Below are positions 11,605 through 21,571 of a DNA stretch of 64,000 nucleotides, in pieces. The position numbers were made by a program, and so were the translations under genes. This stretch comes from Aplysia californica (Eukaryota; Mollusca; Gastropoda; Aplysiida; Aplysiidae), in assembly GCF_000002075.1 (NCBI RefSeq), contig NW_004797283.1:2330946-2394945 (forward strand), written 5' to 3'. Each line of letters begins with the position of its first letter. The first letter of the stretch is position 1. The notes beneath the pieces were generated by a model. It saw only the letters and a list, made by a program, of their open reading frames with translations, was not told the origin of the DNA and searched no databases.

Positions 11605-12373
11605 TAAAATAGAGCAGGTGCACGTTAAATTCTGCAAGGCCGTCCTAAACATTGGTAGAACGTCCGCAAACATTTTGGCAATGGGGGAATGTGGACGTCA
11701 TCATTTGTATGCCACTTATCATCTACGAGCAATAAAATATTGGTATAAATTACTGGTAATGGATAATAATAGGTATGCTAAGAAATGCTATTTGCAAGCG
11801 TATGCACATGACCAAAATAATCGGTACAGCTGGGCCACTGACATGAGGAAACTTTTATGTACAATAGGGTTTGGATATGCGTGGTTTTTTCAAAATGTTG
11901 GTGATAAGAATATTTTCCTATCTCAAGTAAAGGAAAGACTTATAAATATTAGTCACCAGGACTGGCGTTCAAGGGTGTCTGGCGTTTATCCTGAGTACCT
12001 GGACTTCCACCCTACGTTAAGCCCTGCACCGTACCTCTCATTCACCATCTCTGCAAGAGGTAGAAGGATCCTTGCATTACTCAGAACTTTCAGTTTGTCG
12101 TTGAAAAATAATCTGTTCCGGTTGGGCATTGTCGACAGTAATCGTTGCCTCCAGTGTGATGAAAAGTATGTAGAAAATGAATTCCATGTATTGTTCAGAT
12201 GTTCACGATATAATGAAATACGAGAGCAGCTTTTACCAGAGTGCGTCAGACTTCAGACTCCCGAAGAGCCAATGTCTAAGCTCAATGGCATATTAGTCTG
12301 TTCAGATGAAGTCCATTCTAAAAAGATAATCTCATTCCTAAATTATGTTGTTATACGGACACGTCTGTCCTAG
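11591..12373 (+). CDS. LINE ORF2 C-terminal part, shifted frame
   Basis: The frame continues ORF2 after a one-base slip in the G7 run: VKKYDKIEQVHVKFCKAVL follows the GCEVWG end of the upstream frame, matching the usual order in these LINEs. Near the end a C-x2-C ... H-x4-C motif is seen (CLQCDEKYVENEFHVLFRC), a Cys/His module usual in the C-terminus of such ORF2 proteins. Frameshift or sequencing error cannot be told apart here, because homopolymers are error-prone. Confidence 0.9.
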   Translation: MKKYDKIEQVHVKFCKAVLNIGRTSANILAMGECGRHHLYATYHLRAIKYWYKLLVMDNNRYAKKCYLQAYAHDQNNRYSWATDMRKLLCTIGFGYAWFFQNVGDKNIFLSQVKERLINISHQDWRSRVSGVYPEYLDFHPTLSPAPYLSFTISARGRRILALLRTFSLSLKNNLFRLGIVDSNRCLQCDEKYVENEFHVLFRCSRYNEIREQLLPECVRLQTPEEPMSKLNGILVCSDEVHSKKIISFLNYVVIRTRLS

Positions 12374-12551
12374 GGAAAAGGTATTCACTCGCATATGTAA
12401 CTCTGTATCTACTGTAATGGGTACTATTTTATATGTATATGTGTATGAAAAAGACAATGGTATTCACTTCTCAGAGTGAAACATGTCCCGATTTCTCTCG
12501 CTGCCTCATTCATAGCACTGTGTGGAAGTTCTATTTCTATTTGATCATATG

Positions 12552-12688
12552 AATGTATGTATGTATGTATGTATGTATGTATGTATGTATGTATGTATGT
12601 ATGTATGTATGTATGTATGTATGTATGTATGTATGTATGTATGTATGTATGTATGTATGTATGTATGTATGTATGTATGTATGTATGT
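12552..12688. repeat. (TGTA)n microsatellite in the LINE 3' UTR
   Basis: About 34 uninterrupted tetranucleotide units lie between the ORF2 stop and the LINE tail. GTGC/GT units follow up to about 12,790. Confidence 0.97.
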
Positions 12689-12918
12689 GAGCAGGAGTGT
12701 GTATGAGTGTAGGTGCGTGCGTCACGTGCGTGTGTGCGTGTGTGTGTGCGTGCGTGCGTGCGTGCGTGCATACGTGTATGTGGGCGTGCATGTCCAATTT
12801 ATGTTAAACATCCAATGTGCTGCACCAATGTATGTAATTGCCGAACCATATGTTAAAATATGTGGATGTATGGGCCAAAGGCCTTTCAAATCAATAAATC
12901 ATTTTGAATCTTTGAATC

Positions 12919-13017
12919 TCTCTCTCTCCTCATCTCTCTTTCTCTCTCTTCTTGTCTCTCTTTCTCTCTCTTCTTGTCTCTTTCTCTCGCTCTATTTCTC
13001 TATCTACATCTCCCTTC

Positions 13018-13051
<34 letters not shown>

Positions 13052-13076
13052 GTGCATGTGGTTCTGTATCCCCCAA

Positions 13077-13166
<90 letters not shown>

Positions 13167-13200
13167 CTCTCTTGTCTGTCTGCCTGCCTGCCTGCCTGCC

Positions 13201-13277
<77 letters not shown>

Positions 13278-13470
13278 CTCTCTCTCTCTATTTCTCTCTC
13301 TCTCTATTTCTCTCTCTATTTCTCTCTCTCACTTTTTTCTCTCTCACTCCCTTTCTCCCCCCCCCCCCTCTCTCTCTCTGACACTCACACTCTCCCCCCC
13401 TCTCTCTCTCTTCATCTATCTATCTATCTATCTATCTATCTAATTATCTATCTATCTATCTATCTATCTG

Positions 13471-13544
<74 letters not shown>

Positions 13545-13665
13545 AATCAATCTCTCTCCCTCTGCCTCTTTCTCTCTATATCTCTCTCTTTCTTCTTGTT
13601 CTGCTTCTTGTTCTTCTTCTTGTTTTTCTTCTTGTTCTTCTTCTTCTTCGATTCACCATCTGTCT
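12919..13665. repeat. Pyrimidine-rich compound microsatellite (CT, TATC, GTCT, TTC)
   Basis: About 750 bases are almost entirely pyrimidine on the plus strand, with CT, TATC, TGCC/TGTC and TTC blocks and two C runs. It starts directly at the LINE 3' end and contains the core GCATGTGGTTCTGTA also found upstream of the LINE. Confidence 0.96.
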
Positions 13666-13865
13666 CCTTGTCTAATGACCCATTCTCGTCCCGTCTGCCT
13701 GTCATCTTGTCACTAAAGGCACTCCCTCATCATATTATACTAGTCCAGTAGTCTTTCTCCCTAAATCGCCCATTTCGCTTCTAAGCCTGGCTTCTGTCTG
13801 GTATAGGGCTTAGCGATCTCTCTGCCGTTTTGATGGAACGTGGTGCCGCAGTCTAGCTGTAATCT

Positions 13866-14144
<279 letters not shown>

Positions 14145-14349
14145 TGGTGATGATGATGAGGAAGAGGAGGACGTCGAGAGTGAAGAAGAGAAGGAGGACG
14201 GGGGGAAGGGGGGGGGGTCGTAATCTTATGAAACAGTTTACAAGGCTTTCCAAATCTCCCTTTAACAAGCCACGAACATTGCCAAACAGTCATCACAACG
14301 CTCCACAGTCGTGTTGTACTCCCAGATCGCACACTGTCCTGGTCACCGC

Positions 14350-14354
14350 TCTTT

Positions 14355-14428
<74 letters not shown>
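14350..14428. repeat. (CT)n microsatellite
   Basis: About 39 CT units without clear interruption. Confidence 0.97.
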
Positions 14429-14433
<5 letters not shown>

Positions 14434-14646
14434 AGAAACCACCCCCCAAAAATGTGCTATTAAGCGTGTGTACTTTGTGCGTGCTTTTCGCAGATGGGTT
14501 AAACGAAAGACGTTTCTGTTCAAGGGAGGTAATCCATAATATTTTACATCGGCTATTGTTATCCCGCACCATTTTAACACTTTCTACTAACACCTGTCTC
14601 GCTACAGTCGAGTGCGCAGTGTACCCAGCCAACTTTAGAAAAACTT

Positions 14647-14878
14647 TTTTTTTTTGGTAAGTGCTTTACGGCGCTGGCAACAGCATAATAAGGTAATAGA
14701 TATGAGCGCGCGGGACACACCTAAATTTGTCAGCAGGTAGGATTTTTTTTTATTTGCCCAGGTGGCGGTTGAAGCCTACTCTTATCGATTTTAGACCACC
14801 AATAGTTCTTTAACGTGCACAACTTGCACACCGGACTTCCGATATTTTACGCCCTTTTCCGAGAAGGCTAAGTGTAGT
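14647..14878 (-). mobile_element. Truncated SINE, family A
   Basis: Only the central domain and 3' tail are present, in reverse orientation: CTTATCGATTTTAGACCACC, AACGTGCACAACTTGCACAC, and the tail complement TTTACGGCGCTGGCAAC. The tRNA-like head is missing. It abuts the tandem array that begins at about 14,880. Confidence 0.85.
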
Positions 14879-14879
14879 T

Positions 14880-15790
14880 TTCAGCTTCTCAGAACACCTT
14901 TACGTTTGGAGACAGTTTAGCCAGGCAATAAAGCATTTAAAAAGCTACCGTCTATGATAAACACAATAATGTGTTAGTGGTTACAACTAGATACAGACAA
15001 AATATATCACATTCTGACAATACTGAAAGTGAAAAGACCGACCGCACAAGTTACTGAAAACAGTAGGGGGATAAAGATATAACGATGCATCCAGCTAACC
15101 CATGAACGTTTTGATTTGGGTCGAGTTTTCAGTGCAAAGTAGTCATTAAATTGCTAGTACCTATGGTAAAGTTCAATAATGTGTTGGTGATTACAACTTT
15201 AGTATGGATTAAAACTATTAATTTAATATCCAATACTGAGAGTGTAACGACCGACCGTGCAAGATGCACAAAACTGAAGTTGAAAAAATAAATGAAGAGG
15301 CTTTCAGCTTTCTTCAGTACATAATAACGTATGGACCCAGTTTTGATGGGCAAAGAACTTTATAAAATTCAAGCGCCTAAAGTCAAACACAAAAAAACAA
15401 CTGTTGGTGACTACAACTGGGAATAGACAAAATATATCACATTCCAACCAATACTAAAAGTGTAACGACCGACCGCATAAATTATTTAAAACAATAAGAA
15501 AAACAAAGAAATAAAGAAGCTTTCAGCGTTTTAGAACCCTATAACGTATGGAGAGAGTTTAGCTAGGCAAAAATGTAAATAAAATGTTACCATCTCTAAT
15601 AAAACACAATATTGTGTTAGTGGTTACAGCTAGGTAAAGACAAAATATATAAAATTCTAAATAATGCTGAAAGTGTAACGACCCACCGTGCCAATTAAGT
15701 TTAAATAGAGTCTTGCCGTTCAAAGAAACCTATAAAACGCTAAACACCTATCGTAAAATACAATCATAAAACATGTTATAGAAACCCATT
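14880..15790. repeat. Diverged ~215-bp tandem repeat, about four units
   Basis: Successive units carry AATGTGTTAGTGGTTACAAC, an AATACTGAAAGTGTAACGAC-like block and an ACCGACCG motif. Equivalent points lie near 14,945, 15,155, 15,373 and 15,588 (spacing about 210-218). A partial fifth unit follows near 15,715. Units have diverged considerably, so the array is old. It has no coding potential. Confidence 0.8.
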
Positions 15791-16600
15791 CCGCTCCCCC
15801 ATAAAGCTTCCAGCGTCCGGGATCCAGCAAACTAGGCTAAATCAATAAATTCGCAGTCCATAGTACACCCCCCGATTTCTTCTGAGGAATGAACTCTAGA
15901 CGACCGTGTAATTACAATTGCAGTCACAGTGCAGGTTGTAGAAAATTATACTATTTCTACTGACCTTCCTTTTGCATGTACATGTATTTGTAAGATACAG
16001 CAGCCACAAAGGAACTCTTACAATGTTCACTAGCGAACTTTATAAGTTTCCAAGGCTGGATTCCTTCTCTAAGCATTCAGTGACCTTCTATGTGGGGACC
16101 GGTATATGACATCAAGTATTTTCTACCGTTGCTCGTAAATCTGCAAGTAAATGCAAGGCCTCTAACTTCGATTACACACTGAAGAGATACATTCAATTGA
16201 GCTTGACACTAATGACACTTGGCAGCCACGATTTGGGTACTATGCATCGAAAAGGTACCGCTTTACCCAGCCTTTATCCATCCCGTGGTCTTAAATATTG
16301 TCATAGAAGTATGTTACATACATGTGTACTTTTATGGCACCGTTAAATTCCAGCTTTCTATGTAAAATAGTTTTGGAGTCACAGGGAAGAAAACTTATTA
16401 ATGAGACGTACCTCATAATAATATTATTATTATCAAACTAAAAGATATGCATATATGGATGTGTACGAAGTATAGACCCCTAAGCAAGAAACACCACTGC
16501 CTTGCAGTTTTCACATACTTGGTCAAAAGATTAGAGCCCTTTACCATTGCCAAATCATTAGGATCTAGCTTCACGTAAGGTTTTAATTTTCTTTTTACGT
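15791..16600. other. No gene recognised
   Basis: AT-rich sequence without supported exons or named repeats. Confidence 0.4.
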
Positions 16601-16785
16601 GGGTACATGTAGTTGGATGGGTGCTCTGGTGTGTGGTTTCCTCCTTTCCTATCAAAAATATGTCTTCTTTGTCTCTCCTCCTTTTTTGTGTCTATTACTC
16701 TCTTATAAAAACCTGCAATCTTTGGCATTTGCATGACTTAATTGCGTTGCAAGTGCCGTAAAAACTCTTACTAAAGCATAAAACA
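16601..16785 (+). mobile_element. SINE-like retroposon, family B
   Basis: A diverged copy with GGATGGGTGCTCTGGTGTG at the head and AATTGCGTTGCAAGTGCCGT plus AAAAACTCTTACTAAA at the tail. Flanking duplications are unclear. Confidence 0.75.
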
Positions 16786-17303
16786 ATTTCTCTTATTTTT
16801 AATTAGTATTAGTCACTTGTTCCTTACTACCAACTTTTCATTTCGTTTGTTATGAGTATGAGCGCTATCATCGATCAAAACAAGCCACTGTCCCGAGGTC
16901 TCGTTTTCTTTTTTTTTTCAACGCTCAGTAATAGTAATAGGATTTCAACTCCTCCTCGATCTAAAACGAGCGTGCCACCCCCAATGGGAAAGACAGATGG
17001 CCTCTAGCGCTGAAAGCTAAATAATAACAATAATGTCTTTTGTGTCGGATGTTCCAAGAAAAAGCTGGGATTTTGGTACCGTTTTGTTTTGCTTGTTTTT
17101 TATTGGGGGTATTTTTGTTGTTGGTTGGTTGTTGGGTTTTTTTGGGGGGAGGGGGTAAGTTTTAAAGTTGTGGCTTAAAGAACATTATAGAGCTTTAATA
17201 CTGTACACTTAACACGATCATTCAAACCAGAAAACACAAAACGACGAACAGAAATAGACCTGGTGTGCAAACACAAAAACAACACATCCAGAGAGCGCAC
17301 ACA

Positions 17304-17353
<50 letters not shown>

Positions 17354-18096
17354 TGCATACACACTTACACAAACAAAGAAACAGACGGGTGGAAACACAC
17401 ATGTTGGTTGGCCTATTATAAGTGGCAGTCCATCTAGCTACATGTATTTGCTAGCAGACCAAGATAAAAATAAGAGAAATTCTTTTATGTTTTATGTTTT
17501 AGTAAGAGTTTTTACAAATACGAGTATATTATATGGGCTATCTCTTGAATCTGAATGTTTTTGTGTTTTTCTTTTCTTTTCTTTTCCTGGGGTGGGTGAG
17601 GTGGGGGTATACATAGTTTAGTTTTAGTCACTGTGTATGCATTACATATATAACAATGAACATTATAAGAACAACAATTTTTCAGAAAAACCTCTTGCTG
17701 GGTTGTGCAGACCTGTCTTTGACCGCGCTATCGTTGTCTTCTTATATCTACTCCTAATACTTCCGTGTGTAAAGTAGGCCTAGTATAGACTCCTTTCTGT
17801 CCCGTACTTTCATTTTGAGTTAATTAAGCTGTATTGAAAACGGACAACGACCCCTGGCTACAAAACGTGATCACAACAGTCCGGGTTTTTCTCCAGACAT
17901 CATCATGAAGCCGTTAGCCTCAATCTCCTCTGAGTTGTTGGGTTGGGGCGGGGGGTTCCCAATTCGGATCAAAACTGTAAGACAAGAGGGAACACCGCGG
18001 GGGATTTGGGTAGGAAACAGACTTGTGTACCGTACATGATGTATTGTCATATATACCAGACCCACGGTAAATTCCGGTAAAAGTCATAGATCGCTT
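16786..18096. other. No gene recognised; contains an (AC)n tract
   Basis: No exon is supported. T/G-rich low complexity lies at about 17,085-17,160 and (AC)n at 17,283-17,348. Confidence 0.45.
17283..17348. repeat. (AC)n microsatellite
   Basis: About 30 AC units with a few interruptions. Confidence 0.95.
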
Positions 18097-18298
18097 ACTC
18101 TATAAGTCTGTCCCCGTCGTTTTATGCAAGAAAAATTCTGAAATTATGCAAACTGAGCCCAAAAATGTGAAATTATGCGATTCTGTTAATTTGAACAAAG
18201 AATAATAAAGGAAAATAATCAGAAATTATGCAAAAAATGATCAGATTTGGCTAAATTATGCGGGGTGCATAAAACCATAGGGGCAGATAAGTTAGAGA
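18097..18298. mobile_element. Small MITE-like element with imperfect ~32-bp inverted ends
   Basis: The left end (from CTCTATAAGTCTGTCCCC to TTTTATGCA) pairs with the right end (TGCATAAAACCATAGGGGCA to TAGAG) with a few mismatches. The ~135-bp inside repeats AAATTATGC several times. It has no coding capacity, and the target duplication is not clear. Confidence 0.65.
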
Positions 18299-19180
18299 AG
18301 GTAATCTGCCCTAATTTATATATAGGGAGAATTTGCTACTCCGAGCTATGGTTTCTGCAAAACCCTCTTTTATAACAAAATAAACTCAGTATTGCCAGAA
18401 CCGAGATTTGCGGTATAGCTCAATCCGTACCTGGTAAATACGTTAGTATATATTTATAGTAGGTGCTGTTTCACCACAACACGTCATGGTGTTCGCTGCC
18501 ATGACTGCGTATTTATTCTGAGTCCTGTGACGATAGATCACGTGGCTAATTAGGCCAGAGCCTGGATGATATTGTTGCCTGTAGTAGTCTGTAGAGACTG
18601 CAAAGAAAGGATTTATAAGCCGCTCCGTCACTGTGTTGCGACATCTTGTTATCACCTCAGGAGTGCGCGCGCGCGCGCGCACACACACACACTCACGGCT
18701 GATTACCAACATTATACAAATCTCGAGAAGTGGACCATCACGACGTGACCTTGGGATAAACTTTACTTTAACACTATAATACTATTAATAATGGTATCTG
18801 TGGAGAGCTCGGGGTCAAAGTTAATCATTCAGGCAAGGGCAACGGTGATACATAGGCCTATAGAATTCGGCTTGCCGATGCGTCTGATTTCAGGATCAAT
18901 CTCTCGGCAAATGAGTTAGGAGATAACATGATGTAATTATTAATAGAACTTAGTTGAGGCGTCTGATTTTATGATCAATCTTTCAGTTGATATTGATACC
19001 GAGAAAACGTGCGCCAGTAACCGCGCTGAGTAAATCTGGATGTACACAATGACGGTCTAGTAGGCCTACAATGTAGCATGATGTTTGCACCATGCTTCTC
19101 ATCTAAATAGAATGAGGGTAACGGGAAACGGATATATATATATATATATATATATATCAAGCAAAATACAATCTTGCACA
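18299..19180. other. No gene recognised; short microsatellites
   Basis: Contains (CG)n-(AC)n at about 18,664-18,692, (AT)n at about 19,135-19,158, and otherwise unremarkable sequence. Confidence 0.45.
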
Positions 19181-19189
19181 GACAAGTAG

Positions 19190-19718
19190 GAGGCTCTCAT
19201 GGCCTAGAGGTTAAGGTGTTGGCCTCTCATTCAAAGGTTCCGGGTTCGAATCCGGGTAGCGACCAAAACATTTTCTTCTCTAAAATTGTCTCCTTTCACC
19301 TCCTTTCCTGCTCTCTAGCAATGTTCTGTCGTCTGCTTTCGTCTCCTCTTTCTGCCCCCACCCCCTCACCCCATTTGCCCCCTCCTCTGGGCTCCTGACT
19401 CTTTCTGCAGCCTTTCTACTGCTACTCCATGGCTCCTCCTTACTGCTGTCTTTCAGCCACACCCCTGATCCTCTGGTAGGAAAGATCTACGCCTTGCCTT
19501 CTCGGACAAAGGCGAAAAATCTCGGAGGGCCCATGTGCAAGTTGCGCACGTTAAAAATAACTCGGTGGTCTAAAATCGATAAGAGCAGGTTTCCGTCGCC
19601 ACCCTGGCAAAATTCAAACGTCCTACCAACTTAAAAAGTTGAATGTGCCCCACGCGCTTATATGACCTTATCCAGTTGCGAGCGCCGTAAAACACTTACC
19701 AAAAAAACCCCCAACCTA
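19190..19718 (+). mobile_element. Full tRNA-derived SINE, family A
   Basis: The tRNA-like head carries an A-box-like TGGCCTAGAGG and a B box GGTTCGAATCC. A C/T-rich body follows, then a central domain (GTGCAAGTTGCGCACGTTAA, GGTGGTCTAAAATCGATAAG) and the tail TTGCGAGCGCCGTAAAAC. It is flanked by an 8-bp target duplication ACAAGTAG at 19,182-19,189 and 19,719-19,726. The conserved middle resembles highly conserved SINE domains reported in molluscs (V-SINE/RUDI type). That assignment is from memory. Confidence 0.93.
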
Positions 19719-19739
19719 ACAAGTAGAGTGACAAAACAG

Positions 19740-21483
19740 AGGAGTAATCTTGGATATTGGAATGGCACATTTTTTATTTAATCATAACAAACATAATAAA
19801 GAAAAGTATCACAAATATGTTGATCACCAAATAATAAAAAATAGAAGTGTGCATAAATAGGAAAAAATGTGTTCTCATGATGTACTATACGTGTTTTCTG
19901 CCACACACAACAAAATAAGAGATAAACCAAAGAACCTTGTATTCTAAAATGAGAGGGGTGCTGACAAAACGAGTTACTTCTTGCTATCTACAAATGGAGA
20001 TACTGGCCAAAAATCAACACTAGGGTCAAATTGATTGATTTTCTTTAAAAGTATAACATGCCTGCTTTCATTATTTCATACTCATAAATTGGGCTCGAAT
20101 CCGAGACGTAACTCATTTTTTCAGCACGCTTCAGAATTTGTTGATTTCAAGACCAATTATTGAATTAACCAGATTCAGATTCAATTAACAAGTGTGAGTT
20201 GGCCCTAGGGCTTAGCTCAAAGAGATAATACATTGCCAACATTTGCACTGCATGTCAAAATGAACAACAACAACAAAAAAAAAACCCTCCAAATTACTGG
20301 ACACCTAAGGTAAAGATTTCATTCATTTTCCTAAACTATTAATTTAAACCTCCGCTTTCATAGATCAAACTTTAAAGGAATTCAACCAAGTGTTTAGAAG
20401 CAAACTAGCCTTGCTGTTTTCTGTTCAAATATTGGACCTTAAGTAAAAATATATACCTTTTCTAATCTTTCCTTTTTTTGATAATACATGAGTCACAGAT
20501 GGTAAATAAAAAGCAGGCTGTCAATGTGAAAAATAAAATTATTTGTTTCTTTTTAACTTCTAATATGATGCACAGATGAACAATTCCAAATCTTAACATT
20601 AAACATGTTTTAATTTGTTACTATATATATATATATATCACAGAAAAAAATTGGCCTGCAAACAGCAAAGCTTTTCTCTTTCCTCGTGTCTTTTTTAGTT
20701 ACAGTAGAGTAAAGAAATTTTGAATTAAAGTTGACATAATAGTATCAATCATACCATTTGCGCTAATTGGGGCATCAAACAACTACAGGTAAAAAACTTT
20801 TTTTTTAACCATCCCATTTGGGCCATGAATCATATATATTAAAATTATAAGCAAAAGCAAACTCCTCTATGTTTATTATTATTCTCCTCTTTAATTTGTG
20901 AGCTTTGCAACAAATATGGGTCAGTAGAGAGATCAAGAAAACATTGCAATGTGTACTTTACTCATCAAATACTGTCAGACAGCAGAACTGTACTGTAACT
21001 TAGTAAGTGTAGGGCCTACTTTTTTTTTTACGCTGCCAGTAAAGCAGAAAAAGCTCCTTCTTCCACAGAAGACATGCCCTTAGATATGGTGCACTACTTA
21101 AGAAAAAAGTCACCTATAAAGACAAATGAAAATCATGCTAGTTTCAAGAGTCCAACTCAAACAGAGTCAAAATTTATTCTACAAGAACATTCTTCATTTT
21201 TCAAATGGATTTTGACCACCCACAGTCATTATATTGTACATTCAAACTCTGTCACAGGCTTCTCACTCACTCAAACAAATTCAGCATTGTACAGTTAATG
21301 CAGTTAAGTCAGTAGGTCACAGACTTAACCTAATAGCTGTAGGGATAAGATTTATGACAAAAATGAACACAATATGGCACAATTTTGCATTCACATACAT
21401 CCACTTTAAGTTGAACACAGACCTTACGATGCATATGTTGAAAAGATCACACAAAAGTATTGCTCTCATACTATAGTCAAAGG
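19740..21483 (-). other. Putative POLK 3' UTR and downstream flank
   Basis: This region follows the POLK stop codon. Minus-strand AATAAA signals occur near 21,170, 20,870 and 19,773, so the UTR could be 0.3 to 1.7 kb. The true cleavage site cannot be chosen from sequence alone. No other gene is seen. Confidence 0.4.
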
Positions 21484-21571
21484 TCATTTGAAGAAAGACA
21501 ACAAACTTGACTGGCCCTTAGATCGCTTGACCCCTTTTTTCTGGCTTGGAAGCTGGACATCCTGCTTTTGT
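21484..21571 (-). CDS. POLK: POLK coding exon 10 (PCNA-interaction end)
   Basis: Too short for a simple frame search. Acceptor TCGTTCCAG|ACAAAAG continues the codon of exon 9. It reads [20 protein letters not shown], then SSLLSFFK and TGA at 21,484-21,486. The QxxLxxFF box at the very end is the PCNA-binding element. Confidence 0.93.

Larger units (their letters stand above)
8763..12918 (+). mobile_element. Nearly full LINE (non-LTR retrotransposon), I/Nimb-like
   Basis: The order is a possible ORF1 remnant, then an ORF2 with AP endonuclease, reverse transcriptase and a C-terminal Cys/His motif. A 3' UTR follows, carrying an expanded TGTA microsatellite, and the end is TTTTGAATCTTTGAATC with no poly-A. 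The 5' side stops abruptly against a CT microsatellite, so the element is probably 5'-truncated within ORF1. One frameshift in a G7 run interrupts ORF2; otherwise the coding part is intact, so the copy is fairly young. The clade is inferred from domain order and the short repeated tail. Tx1 or another I-group lineage is possible. Confidence 0.93.

Noticed and set aside
19190-19262. tRNA gene
   Set aside because: A-box-like and B-box motifs are present, but the sequence recurs with the same 3' body in other places and is flanked by target duplications. It is the head of SINE family A, not a tRNA gene.
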